Assembly (NCBI GenBank): GCA_002189035.1
Contig: NEEC01000016.1
Span: 1,116,001 to 1,180,000 of the forward strand
Length of the DNA stretch: 64,000 nucleotides
From: Utricularia gibba
Taxonomy: Eukaryota; Streptophyta; Magnoliopsida; Lamiales; Lentibulariaceae
Direction: 5' to 3'
Below the pieces are notes generated by a model, which saw only the letters and a list, made by a program, of their open reading frames with translations, was not told the origin of the DNA and made no database searches. Shown here in pieces: positions 25,901 through 38,628 of the stretch. Each line of letters starts with the position of its first letter. Positions within the stretch are counted from its first letter, which is position 1. A program made the translations under genes and the position numbers.

Positions 25901-28088
25901 ATTTTTATTCATACTTATTAATAATAATATTTTACATAAGTTAAATTCTTACTGTAATCTTTAAAATTAATGATTATTATATTGCTAATTAAAAATTTAT
26001 AAATTTACAAATTTGATCATTCTTTTTTTTTTATCTCACACATATTATATTAAAATTAACCAAAAAAATTTTTCACACCGGTTTATTATCTTATTAAATA
26101 ACTCATATTTAACCGCGACAGCCACTCTTAACCGAAACCAGTGCTTTTGACCGCCCGACTATCCCTTTTGCCAGTCACTTGTAATGGTAACTTTTTTTTT
26201 TACTATGGTTGGTTCACTTTATGGTAAAAAAATTATCATAACAGTTTTAACTGCAGCAACCACCCAACCCATTACATGTGGTACCAAATATGGTTTTTTT
26301 TTAATATTATATATCTTTTTTGTCTTATTATTATTTGATTAAATTTAGTAAATGCCTTAGAAAAGCAACGTGCAACGGCGCCGTTTTAGATAGAAGAAGC
26401 AAGTCAAATAGAATCCAGAGCTGTCCCATCAAATGGGCTTTAAATCAGTAAGGCCCATGGAGCAAAGTGCAAGGTTTTGGATGGCGGCCCATTAATTATT
26501 GGGCCTCAGTGATCACATTGGATTTGTGCTTTATGTGGGGTTATTATGGGAATTTATTTTTTTATGATTTAAAAATACATTAATTGATAAAAATAAAAAG
26601 TAGCTACTACATATATGGAAACTTTTGGGGATTTCTGGTGGCATGAACGTGATCTGTTTTGGGAAAGCATCTGAAAAGAGGTATCTTTTAATAAGTTCGG
26701 TTGAGCGAAGCATTTGCGCCTTGTGGAAGGGCGGGTGAAATTTCATGTTAAAGGCATAAACTTGGATAAGATACAGTAAATCCGTTTTGAGACAAGTGAA
26801 ATTTCATGTTAGGACATAAGAGAGGAGTTGGGTTGTTTTTTTTTTTTTCAAAGGCAAGAGATTTAAGACAGGAGTTAGGTGTGGGTGCTTGGGACCGTGT
26901 GTAATGTTAGTTGGCATGATTTGTAGGGGACTGAGTTTCAGAAAACTGCTTGTCTTCAGTGGAAAAATCATTGCTTTGTATATGGTACAGGTGATAAGCG
27001 GATTATTTTTACATGCATGTGATTATGGGGATTTTTTAGTTTTTTAATGGAGGAAGAACATGGGAGATGTCTGAGTAGTCAGACTTTTACCATCAAGGCT
27101 GGTGATAGAGAAGTGAAGATAGAGAAAGGAGAAGAATCTTGATATCTGGGTGAAATCAGCGGCGAATCCAGACAAAGAGGTATACGAAATTGGTTGAGTC
27201 TTTATTCAATCCTCGGTTGTTTTTCCCCCAGCTTTTTTACCTTCCATTCACCCCCCGCCCCTCCTCTCTCTCCCCCGCTCTCTCTCTCTCTGTCTCCCTC
27301 TCTCCTTGACGATGCAGCTGTAGAAAGAGATCCACGATGGTATTCTGAAATCTGTTGCTTCTGCGCCTTTCACTTCGGGCGGAAAGGCGGTGTCTTTTTT
27401 CAGATCCAAGGGACCTGAATTGGTCGAGGTGTTTCTCTTCTGCAACAACACCCTCCCCCCTCCCCCGTTTTATGCTTCATCATTTCTTCTCCTGTTTCCC
27501 ATTACCCCGCCCCCGAGAAGAACCCCAGCTTTTAAAGATCAGTTTTTCCGTGTCTTGAGTCTCATTTTGTTCTTAAATGAAGTGGGTTAGGCTATGTAAA
27601 CATAATAATTTTAAGAGGGGTTAGGTGGATGGTTCTGTTCTGATATTATTGCCTTGACTCCTGAGTGTCAAGGTGGAGGAGATCATCAGGATTTTCATTT
27701 TTGTTCGCCTTTCTTTCACCAGGATTGGCTTATAGCTGTCTCTGTTGTTTCCTGGTTATGGCTAATCTGAACTTTTCTGAGAAACTCTTGGTTCTGCAAT
27801 GGTGGGTGGGCCAATCCATCTCATTCACCGCTATTTTACCCTCTTGCTTATTCAGTCCTCAGATTTACCCCAGAATTTATACTGTTTCCTGATATTTCTT
27901 CACTTGTTTCTCCAGGATATGCAATTCACCAGGCCATGTCTTCATGTAGTTTTTCAGCTAGTTGTGTAATGATCTGTTATTGTACCCGAACCAGAATTCG
28001 GTTAACTCTCTGCGCATTTGGAGATGTTGAAATAGTATAGTAATTGAACGTGTTTCTTTCACTTTACAGGGGAGGAATCTCAAGATAA
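22964..28088. other. Five-kb gene-poor region
   Basis: The left kilobase is EPFL leader and promoter. About 24060-26300 is extremely AT-rich. Around 25630-26300 there are phrases such as gggtgtgtttagttcc, tacgtttggaaaacca and, in reverse sense, accaaatatgg, which resemble termini of decayed MITEs, but no clean inverted repeat pair or target duplication was confirmed. From about 27190 it becomes the FBW2 5' leader, with a CT/CCT-rich tract at 27261-27306 and probably a leader intron ending at the cacttta-cag near 28070. No other gene is supported. Confidence 0.5.
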
Positions 28089-29402
28089 ATGGAGAGTGAA
28101 TCTGGGGATTTTCGTAAATGGGATGAGTTGCTTCCTGATGCATTAGGACTAATATTTAAACATCTTTCTCTCCATGAGGTTCTTACAATTGTTCCAACCG
28201 TGTGCAAGTCATGGGGTAGAGCAGTGAATGGCCCGTACTGCTGGCAAGAAATCGACATAGAAGAATGGAGCAAGAATTGCGAGCCTGAACTTGTTGATAG
28301 AATGCTTCGCTTGTTGGTGAAAAGAAGCTGTGGTTCAATAAGAAAACTTGCAGTTTCTGGGATTTCTAGCGAGCAGAGCATCATGTTCATAGCAAACCAG
28401 TGAGTAAATGTTACCAACATTAGCTCTTAGTCTTGCTTGATATTCCACTCCCTCTAGTTCATGATCCTTTTGATGGATTGATTCAAATGAATTGTTTGCT
28501 CCTGAATTCCTGGTTTATGATTCAGTTATCAGATGGATGTTGCTTATCTTGTTCTCATGCCTTTTTGTGTATTCTTCCCTGCTAGTGCTCAATCTCTACA
28601 AACATTGCGATTCATGGCCATTGAACCCTCTGTTTCACTTGATGGGAATCGCAATGTTTGTGAAAGATGGTTGCCATTTATCTTGTTCTCATGCCTTTTG
28701 TGTACTCTTCCCTGCTAGTGCTCAATCTCTACAAACATTGCGACTCCCACGAAGTGAAATAGACGATTCAATGGTGATGAAAGCTGTTTCCAGGCTGTCA
28801 AGCATAACTCATCTAGATCTGAGCTACTGCATCAACATCGGAGCTGAAGGGCTCGAGATGATCGGAAAGCACTGCAAGTCTCTCACAAGTTTGAGGCGTG
28901 TAATGCACCCTTTGGAGGTGATGGATAAGCTTTCTCAGGACGATGAGGCTCTGGCCATCGCCAAAACAATGCCTCTTCTAAAGCACCTCGAGATCGCCTA
29001 TTTGCTTGTGGAAACGCTGAGCATCCTCCAGATTCTCAACAACTGCAAGAAGCTGGAGCTGCTGGATGTCCGAGGATGCTGGAGTGTGAATCTGGATGAC
29101 AAGCTTTTGAACCAGTTCCCCAAGGTGAAGGTTGTTGGCCCCTGGTGGTTGATTGCTATGACATCATGAGTGGCTGGGACAACTGCTCCGACTACTCCGG
29201 CTCCTCCGGTTATCTGGCTTGGGACTTTGTTGCCGGCGATTTCGACGACGAATACGAAGACGAAGACGAAGACTACTACGATTACGACCCAGAGATGATG
29301 GACGAGTTCTGGGAAGACCAGCAGGCTGTTGAGGAAGTTGAAATGTGGTTTTATGATGATTTCAATGCTGATCCTGGACACGATTGGCCTCAGTCACCTT
29401 GA
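28089..29402 (+). CDS. FBW2: F-box protein FBW2 (frame break near the C-terminus)
   Basis: FBW2 is an SCF E3 ligase F-box subunit; the Arabidopsis protein promotes ARGONAUTE1 degradation. Two exons: 28089-28399 and 28719-29402, phase 2, about 331 aa after repair (Arabidopsis near 317). The N-terminal F-box reads KWDELLPDALGLIFKHLSLH and VPTVCKSWGRAVNGPYCWQE. Leucine-rich repeats follow (THLDLSYCINIGAEGLEMIG, KLELLDVRGCWSVNLDDKLL). The tail is acidic (DDEYEDEDEDYYDYDPEMMD) and ends GHDWPQSP, like the Arabidopsis tail. The frame slips one base at the four-C run 29139-29142, between KVKVVGP and VVDCYDIMSGWDN; a fifth C restores it. The 3' splice site of intron 1 is duplicated 133 bp upstream (28585), and its use would bring in a stop. 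Confidence 0.9.
28544..28743 (+). repeat. Duplicated intron 3' end with inverted repeat in FBW2
   Basis: Segments 28544-28610 and 28678-28743 are near-identical copies of the polypyrimidine tract, the AG acceptor and the first 24 bases of exon 2. Between them, 28598-28613 (ACAAACATTGCGATTC) is perfectly complementary to 28646-28661, giving a 16-bp stem with a 32-nt loop. Confidence 0.9.
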
Positions 29403-29731
29403 GTCTTCTCCTTGCACACCATCCTCCTCCTCCATGTTGTATTATGATATCTACCAGTTGAATAAGACAGACATTTTGGAGAATCCTGCTGCGTTGTCTC
29501 CAACCTCTTGTTGAGTGATGAGAATGGCCTCCGTGAAGCATAGATGTAGGAGAAACTTGGATAATTCAAAAATGGCGGAAAATTTTACAGTAACCAGCTT
29601 TGAATCTTCGAAAGGCTCTTCCTTTTCTACAAAAACGTTCTTCTTCCAGAAGTTGCACAAAAGAATGAAACTTTCTATCTCCGTCTTCTCAACTTCAGAG
29701 TCTGCTGCTGCATCCATGGACGAACATGGGG

Positions 29732-30797
29732 TTACTTCGTTAACCGCTTTCTCATATCTCCCCACAGTTTACTGTTTTTCCCAGTAGCAAGAATGAGATC
29801 TAGCTGATTTATTTTGATGCTCCTGCACAGCGAAATAATAACAACTTGAAATCAGAGCAGAAAGAAATCCATCAGGGAAGTTGGCGCAGAGCACAACTAG
29901 GAATCCTTCTGGGAAAGTTAAAACATTGTAAACCATGGGGGTATGGCTTGAAGCTGAAGAACCAATCTGCCTACGTGGGCGAGAAGAACCTTTTGAATTT
30001 CAACAAGATACCCTCCAAAGGTATCATCTTGGGAGCTAATGCATGAGTAGCATCCGAAGCTTTCTGCAGTCTGAACAAGAAAAGAAGTCATCTTTGTTTT
30101 CTGAAAAACTCCCCTTGATCATCACAACATTTGCTTCCAAAATCAAATAATGCATTTGTTTTCTTTCTACCAAGGGCATACACAGCTTTGCGTTTCCAGG
30201 AACAGGGAATGAAACTGGAGATTACCTCGAGGGTTGCTTGTTTGAGAGTCATCCTCGATTGCTGAAACCGAATCCCAATCTTTTTCAAGGCGCGTCAATC
30301 AGGCATGAATAACAGCCGTGCAGTGCAGCTACACAGTTCCTGATCACTACAGAAAATTAGTCCCATGCACACTATTTTGTCATGCAAATCCAGCACCGCA
30401 AATTCTCCTCCAGTGCCGCATCCTGATAAGCACACCGCCATCAGCCCAAAGACCAGAATCACACCCTGGCAAGCTGAAACATTGCTCCCAAGAATCCGAA
30501 TTTTCCCTCCGCAACGGAAACAACATTTCGCAGCGACGCAAACACAAACCGCCGAAGAAACGGCTAAACTGAGGAACCCAAACCCAGAAAGAAAAACATC
30601 AAAGCTTTCCTTTCTACTTTCTACGCGCTTACCGGAGGCCTCCAATTGTTCATCGGGGTATGCAGCGGCTCCCCCAGCACCTAAAAGGCCATGTCCAGAC
30701 AATGTGTCATTGGTTCCACATTCTGACAGAAGAGAATTGTGGGAATAGTTTCTAAAGGAAAGGGACACTCAGTATCGATGTCGATTGCAACCGCCAT
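29732..30797 (-). CDS. Small unrecognised protein, four exons (model uncertain)
   Basis: I do not recognise this family. Four exons on the minus strand fit together: 30633-30797, 30226-30261, 30012-30063 and 29732-29822, about 114 aa. Internal stretches are RNYSHNSLLSECGTNDTLSG, HGLLGAGGAAAYPDEQLEAS, AIEDDSQTSNPR and a C-terminus SIKINQLDLILATGKNSKLW then GDMRKRLTK. It begins MAVAIDIDTECP. Exon 1 is one base short of the required phase; a lost base near 30752-30764 (the GGAAAGGG stretch) would join the start to the rest and also gives exactly the phase that exon 2 needs. No signal peptide or membrane segment is seen. Its 3' end overlaps the presumed FBW2 3' region tail to tail. It could be partly non-coding. 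Confidence 0.5.
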
Positions 30798-31179
30798 TGG
30801 TACGTCTCAGTGACCTCAGGCTCTGCCACTGCAAACTGATGTTCTACGCGCGGTCGTCGAGATCCTCCCGCCGGATATTTTTAATGGGTCGGACAAGATG
30901 ACCTTAAACATAGGCCGGATAATGGGTCAGGCCCAATATTGCCCAATTAATAATGAAAAATTATTAAATAAAATATTGGTGGGTGACAGTTGTGATTGAC
31001 AGGACAAGCATTACACGGGGATTATTACAGGGTTTGAATGAACTTCGAATTCGAAGAAGAAATAAAAACTCGTTGAGAACTTTTTGACTGTCTAAACGTA
31101 GGGGTCTGGATTTTGGTCATCTGCTGCTACTGTTTCTTCCTAGCGATTGTTTGCTGATTCGAACGGAATTTAGTGAAGA

Positions 31180-32253
31180 ATGGGGAGCGGCGGAGGATAT
31201 GGCGATGCAACCCAGAAAATAGACTACGTTTTCAAGGTGGTGTTGATTGGGGATTCCGCCGTCGGGAAGTCTCAGATTCTTTCGCGTTTCGCTAGAAATG
31301 AGTTTACCCTGGATTCCAAGGCTACTATCGGCGTCGAGTTCCAAACTCGAACTATGGTTATCCAGCACAAGACTGTTAAAGCCCAGATCTGGGATACTGC
31401 TGGCCAAGAAAGGTATTAACTTTGCTGCTCTTGTGCATTTGTCCGTCTCGGTGTTGATTTGGGGATCCATAGTTCCTGTTTTTGCTTGGGTTTCTACTGC
31501 GAATATTGCGTTCAGATTCTTTTTTGGCTTCAATCACATGTGATCCGGCATAGATTTACTTTTTGTCTGGTTGCTGCCTCATCCTTGTTGCTTGATCAAT
31601 GACGCGTGACCCCTTTCTTTGATTCCTCTCTTTCTTGTGAAGTCTTTTATGTCGTCTGCGCCTCATAGCCTCAAGAGATACTGATTAACAGTATTCATGC
31701 TCTAGATTTGATGATGATGCCTCTGTATTTCTTTGGCATTCACCCTGCATTGGATGCCCTCTTGTTCCTTTAGGATTTGTTGCTCATCTCTCAGCGCGTT
31801 GCAATGATGAACAGATACCGAGCTGTGACGAGCGCCTACTACAGAGGTGCGGTTGGTGCAATGCTGGTTTACGACATTACCAAACGCCAAACCTTCGACC
31901 ACATCCCCAGATGGCTTGAAGAACTGCGTGCTCACGCAGACAAAAACATTGTGATAATCCTGATTGGGAACAAGACCGACTTAGAGGATCAAAGAGCTGT
32001 TTCTATTGAAGACGCAAAGGAGTTTGCTCAAGCGCAAGGCTTGTTCTTCCTAGAGACTTCAGCGCTGCAAGCAACAAACGTGGAAGAAGCTTTCTTAACC
32101 GTTTTGACCGAGATTTTCAACATCATGAACAAGAAAACGCTTGCCGCTGGTGAAGATCAGACTGGAAATCCTGCTTCTTTGTCCGGGAAGACGATCCTTG
32201 TGCCCGGTCCTGGACAGGTAATCCCAGCAAAGAAGGCGTGCTGTACTTCGTGA
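31180..32253 (+). CDS. RABA4: Rab GTPase, RABA4 type (Rab11-like)
   Basis: RABA GTPases (Rab11 class) act in trans-Golgi and recycling-endosome traffic to the plasma membrane; RABA4 members support polarised growth. Two exons: 31180-31412 and 31815-32253, phase 2, 223 aa. Motifs: P-loop GDSAVGKS (residues 24-31), effector region [17 protein letters not shown] (72-78), NKTD (130-133) and ETSA (158-161). The C-terminus KKACCTS carries a double-cysteine geranylgeranylation signal. The start [20 protein letters not shown] and the tail [11 protein letters not shown] match the RABA4 subgroup. The intron position within the switch II codon for R78 is typical of RABA genes. Intact. Confidence 0.95.
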
Positions 32254-32610
32254 TGGCATATGAATCTCTGCTTGTTCCATGTTGCCAAGTGTTTTTCGCG
32301 TGGCTGGTTACTGATGCGGTTCGTCTATTCACCTCTACGAGTGCAGAACAGGACATAACCATCATTTTGTGTTCATGTTTATTCTTCATTTCTGCGTTGG
32401 TCTTATTTTCCACGTTGAGAAATTCAGCAAATCCAAACTCAACACAACTAATGAAAGTCGAATGGCAACAACATACTTAATCAAAACGTTGTTGTACCAC
32501 AAATGAAAGATGTCTGTAGAACAGTGAGTTCAAAAGTAGGAACAATCAACAGACATGAAGAGAAGACATAAGAACAAGGGCATCGAAAACCATTTAACAG
32601 TAGTAGAAAC

Positions 32611-33988
<1,378 letters not shown>

Positions 33989-34301
33989 CTTCAATGTCAC
34001 GCAGAGGCGCCGGTAGGCTCCGAAGGAAAGGCAGCGACAGCGGTCTCAGCGATCTCCAATGAAACTAGGGTTTCCGATATATATTGCCCCGTGCTGAATC
34101 ACATGGGCTTAGAGCAGGCCTTTTACGCTCGTAGGTGGGCTTACGTTATTTTCAAAAGCCCAATAGAAAATTCCACAAAGCCCAGTCATCACGTCGTAAT
34201 CATATATAAACCACAACCCCAACGACACTTCTCTTCCACTGTTGGTCGTGGAATTGTGCATCCTCTCTCTAGAATTTGAAATCCCTAGTTCCCAAATCGA
34301 A
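33989..34301. promoter_or_regulatory. Compact bidirectional promoter of eS6 (minus) and 14-3-3 (plus)
   Basis: Only 313 bp separate the two start codons. A telo-box (TAGGGTTT, 34066-34073, AAACCCTA in the eS6 sense) lies on the eS6 side. Four site II TGGGCT/AGCCCA motifs sit at 34104-34109, 34136-34141, 34157-34162 and 34179-34184. A TATATAAA at 34203-34210 lies about 90 bp before the 14-3-3 ATG. Confidence 0.75.
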
Positions 34302-35539
34302 ATGGCGTCCCCAAGAGAGGAGAACGTGTACATGGCGAAGCTGGCGGAGCAGGCCGAGCGCTACGAAGAGATGGTTGAGTTTATGGAGAAGGTCGTCGGA
34401 GCAGTCGACGGCGAAGAACTCACTGTCGAAGAGCGGAATCTCCTTTCCGTCGCCTACAAGAACGTAATCGGAGCCAGACGCGCCTCCTGGAGGATAATCT
34501 CCTCCATCGAACAAAAGGAGGAGAGCCGCGGCAATGAGGGCCACGTTACAGCCATTAAAGGTTACAGATCCAAGATCGAGGCAGAGCTTTCTAGCATTTG
34601 TGATGGCATTCTCAAACTTTTGGACTCCAAACTCATTGGATCCGCGTCTAACGGTGATTCTAAGGTGTTTTATTTGAAGATGAAGGGGGATTATCATCGC
34701 TACCTGGCGGAATTTAAGACAGGAGCCGAGCGAAAGGAAGCTGCTGAGAATACACTCACGGCTTACAAATCTGCTCAGGTTGATTTACGATTTCTCCTCC
34801 ATTTTCAAAAAATATAATAATTGTTTCCAGCTCTCTCTGGTTCTCGTGCAATTATTAATTGGCTCCTGGCAACTTAAGTACCTATAGTTACTAGAACTGG
34901 TAGATAGATTCCCCCTTTTAAAAAAAGCATCATTGAGATTCCATATATTGTGGATGCTACCCAGAAGCTGCATTTAATTTTCTTCCTTGCCGCATATTTA
35001 GGGAAGAAAGAATCTTTAATCGTGTTGTTTGCAGGATCTTGCTAATGCTGAGTTGGCGCCCACGCACCCCATTCGTCTTGGACTGGCTCTCAACTTCTCG
35101 GTGTTCTACTACGAGATTTTGAACTCCCCTGACCGGGCGTGTAACCTTGCAAAACAGGTGGCTTTCAGCAAACCCTCTTTTGTGTTTTGTGAGTCAGCGA
35201 TTAGATCGGGAAACGCTAATTTACTCTGTTGTGGGATGTTGGGGTGATGGTTTTTTATGCATTTGAAATGACATAAATGTGTTGCCTCCTGCAAGGCGTT
35301 CGACGAGGCAATTGCTGAGCTTGACACTTTGGGAGAAGAATCCTACAAGGACAGCACTCTAATCATGCAGCTTCTCCGTGACAATCTTACTCTGTGGACA
35401 TCAGACATGCAGGTAAGCTGTATTTTGCTAATAGTCTGCATAATGCACGTAACTTCCAAGAAATGCATCTTGATCCTTCTCTTTTCAGGATGATTCTGTG
35501 GATGAGATCAAGGAAGCGTCGAAGCTGGACAAAGAGTAG
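34302..35539 (+). CDS. 14-3-3 protein, non-epsilon group
   Basis: 14-3-3 dimers bind phosphoserine/phosphothreonine motifs on client proteins and regulate metabolism, H+-ATPase and signalling. Four exons: 34302-34778, 35035-35157, 35296-35412 and 35489-35539, all phase 0, 255 aa. The start [20 protein letters not shown] is preferred over an in-frame upstream ATG at 34242, which has no homology. Signatures: [58 protein letters not shown] and [20 protein letters not shown], with a variable tail [16 protein letters not shown]. Basic groove residues (K in YKNV, RR in GARRAS, R in HRYL) are present. Sequence style matches the plant psi/omega/nu cluster. Intact. Confidence 0.96.
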
Positions 35540-36423
35540 TGGACTTACTGCAAGGGAGCTGTTGTGGGGGGCGTCATGCTCAGAATTCGTTGCAGTTTCT
35601 TTAAGTTGGTGTTTCATTTCCTTAGGAAAAAACAGTCGGTACCACTCGTTGGTGCGCTTCGTTTGCGTACTCCCTTCTCCTAAGAAAGCAGTAATCTGGA
35701 TGTCCGTATTCTGCACTTCAATTACGTTGCGTCGCCATTTCGTTGAAACGCCGCTTCCATCTTGGGCTGTTTCATAATTACAAAGCAAACTACTTTCTGA
35801 AATTTTACTGGGCTGTCGCTGGGCTGTCCTTCAATGGACTCTTTCTGTTCCGCTTTATTCTACATGAGGACATAGCGTAGGCTCTCAACCCGTCGGCGGT
35901 CAAAACATGGGTTGAGAGCACCCTAATCTCTTGGTCGCTGGAAAAGCAGTTTTGCCGAGATTGCCCACTTGGTGTTGTTCTTCCTTCCGGCGTCTGCCAC
36001 CCTCTTCTTCATCCTTGCATCTTCCCATTTGGTGATTTGGGTGTCGTAAAACTAGTTAGAAAACTGAAAAGGGAACTGGTGTCGGTTTGTTTGGGTGCTC
36101 ATGGTTGCGATTGTTTTCAGAAATTTCTGGGCAGAGAGCTGATTCATGTGGTTATGGGGTTCGCCTTCGGAATTTGCTCTTTGATTCCTGCTCTCTTCAA
36201 ACATCAAGGGCGTTTAATCATAATCTGAAAAGTGTCTATGAAAATGATGGGGAGTTCTTGTAAACAATGAGAAGAAGCATAAGATGCTTATGCTCTGGTT
36301 GTCGCACACCATATATTTAACCACAGTAACAAGAGATCCTAGAAACAAACAAAGCGGACGGAGCTCAACTGCACTACAGGCTACATTAACAGGCTGCTTA
36401 ACGTAGAAGAATAAGATCGGATT
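35540..36423. other. Tail-to-tail spacer 14-3-3 / H3.3
   Basis: Contains the 3' UTRs of both genes. Short open frames on either strand (for example 36037-36228) have no recognisable family. Confidence 0.5.
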
Positions 36424-37103
<680 letters not shown>

Positions 37104-37421
37104 TCATAAACATCAAATTCTATCATGATTCGTGGTTTTTTCCAGGTGCAGATGAATGATAGAAGCAATACATAATCAACAGATTGCCAGATCTTGGCAA
37201 CGAAAAAAACCTAATCACGTAACAATCAAAACACGATAATTACCCAAGTAACAAAATTGATGATACACTAAAATTCATGTGAAACAAGACACTCAAAATC
37301 AGAAGAGAATCGAAGGAAGGGAGGCGAATCGCACGAAGACTCACCTGTAAGGATCGCAAACTCCGAATCTCTCTGTCTTCTTCGCGGAATCAAATATTCT
37401 AGTTTTTTGACCGACGGTTTA

Positions 37422-37429
37422 TATTTATA
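37422..37429 (-). promoter_or_regulatory. TATA box of H3.3 gene
   Basis: TATAAATA on the minus strand, about 80 bp upstream of the leader-intron donor at 37344. The spacing fits a short non-coding first exon. Confidence 0.6.
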
Positions 37430-37699
37430 GAGAAGAAGGAAGACCCAATAAGACGCCGGCCGCTATATAAATAATAGTTTTTTAATCTGTGTTTCCGTGT
37501 CCGAATCGACGGTGGAGGATGATGCAATATGTGTTTTCTCGATTCCGATGTACGGCCCCGATGAGAAAGACATGGATCGAGATGGAGCTACCTTCCAGCT
37601 TACAAAATCCATCTTCTAGAAGAAGAAGAAGAAACTCCAATGCTTCCCTGCATCAGACAGCATGACGTACGGCTTCCCCTTCTCTGCATGAACCAGGAA

Positions 37700-38256
37700 T
37701 TCATTTACCCGAAAGGTAACTAACTCCATTTTCTTCAACGAGCTCTTTCAATCTGTCAATCAGCCACCTTGCCCGATTCGACCATCAAATATCTGGCATC
37801 AATTCTAAGTTCCCAGAACGGAATCTCACGTTGTTAGTGGACCCACTGAAGTATTTCCGATAACCAATAGCCTGGTAGAATCCATCCGCCTCGAGAAGAA
37901 ACCTCCGGTCGCTCGTCCTCATGTACTGATTGAAATGCCTCTGCTATAACGCAGAAGCAATTTCCCATCCCTAGAGCGCAGAGTCCTCCATCTTTGCCCG
38001 ATTCTCCTGCCGATGCTTCCAGAACTGCATCAACTTTGGCTGTAAGGATGCAGCGGAGCGTCACGCAGACGCGCGAACTTCCGCCGGTATCGACAGCGAA
38101 GTGATCCAGGAGCTTCAACTGACACGACCCTTCACCACACCTCCAACAAACCCCACCCTGGTGAAAAGAAAGACGGCAACGGAGGAGAAAACAGAAACTC
38201 GGAACATTTTCAACTTCGCTCACCACGTCCATGCCCATGAAACGTGACACGTACAA
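37700..38256 (-). other. Coding-like but frame-broken stretch, unrecognised
   Basis: An open frame at 37834-38256 (140 codons; possible start MGMDVVSEVENVPSFC) is cysteine-rich and GC-rich compared with its flanks. Shifting by one base in mid-frame gives RTSDRRFLLEADGFYQAIGY then RKYFSGSTNNVRFRSGNLEL. A further frame lower down gives RARWLIDRLKELVEENGVSY. Successive frames each look protein-like, which suggests a real gene with several indels or a recent pseudogene. I do not recognise the family, and the whole could be chance. Confidence 0.35.
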
Positions 38257-38628
38257 GTGATCCCGTAGAATTTGTCCGTATATGATACATGATCAAAATT
38301 TATTTATTTATTAATTATTTTTATTAGACACTTCAGCATTGACAAACACAATATTTATTTATCAGAATATCCGGATCGGACATAGTTTCAAATATAAATA
38401 CTACAAATTCACCAAAATCATTATATATTCTTAATTTAACAAAGACAAAATACTACAATTTCAGATTTCCGATTTTTTTATTGAATAAAATATTCTCAAA
38501 TTTTTATTTTTTTAAAATTTAAAATACAACATTTTTCTGAAATTCGTCCGATGTAGCACCCCAAGCGAATGCAACAAGTCCCACCGACTAACCGCAAATG
38601 GAAACTTGGTCCAGAAATAGACACTGGT

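Noticed and set aside
24900-26300. Possible MITE with gtgtttagttcc-type ends
   Set aside because: Suggestive phrases only; no matching terminal inverted repeats or target-site duplication could be confirmed by eye.
28492-28718. Open frames reading through FBW2 intron 1
   Set aside because: They arise from the duplicated intron end and terminate at its TAG; F-box homology continues only from the downstream acceptor at 28719.
29451-29787. Single open frames on both strands in the FBW2 3' region
   Set aside because: The minus-strand frame conflicts with the spliced C-terminus at 29732-29822; the plus-strand frame is presumably 3' UTR.
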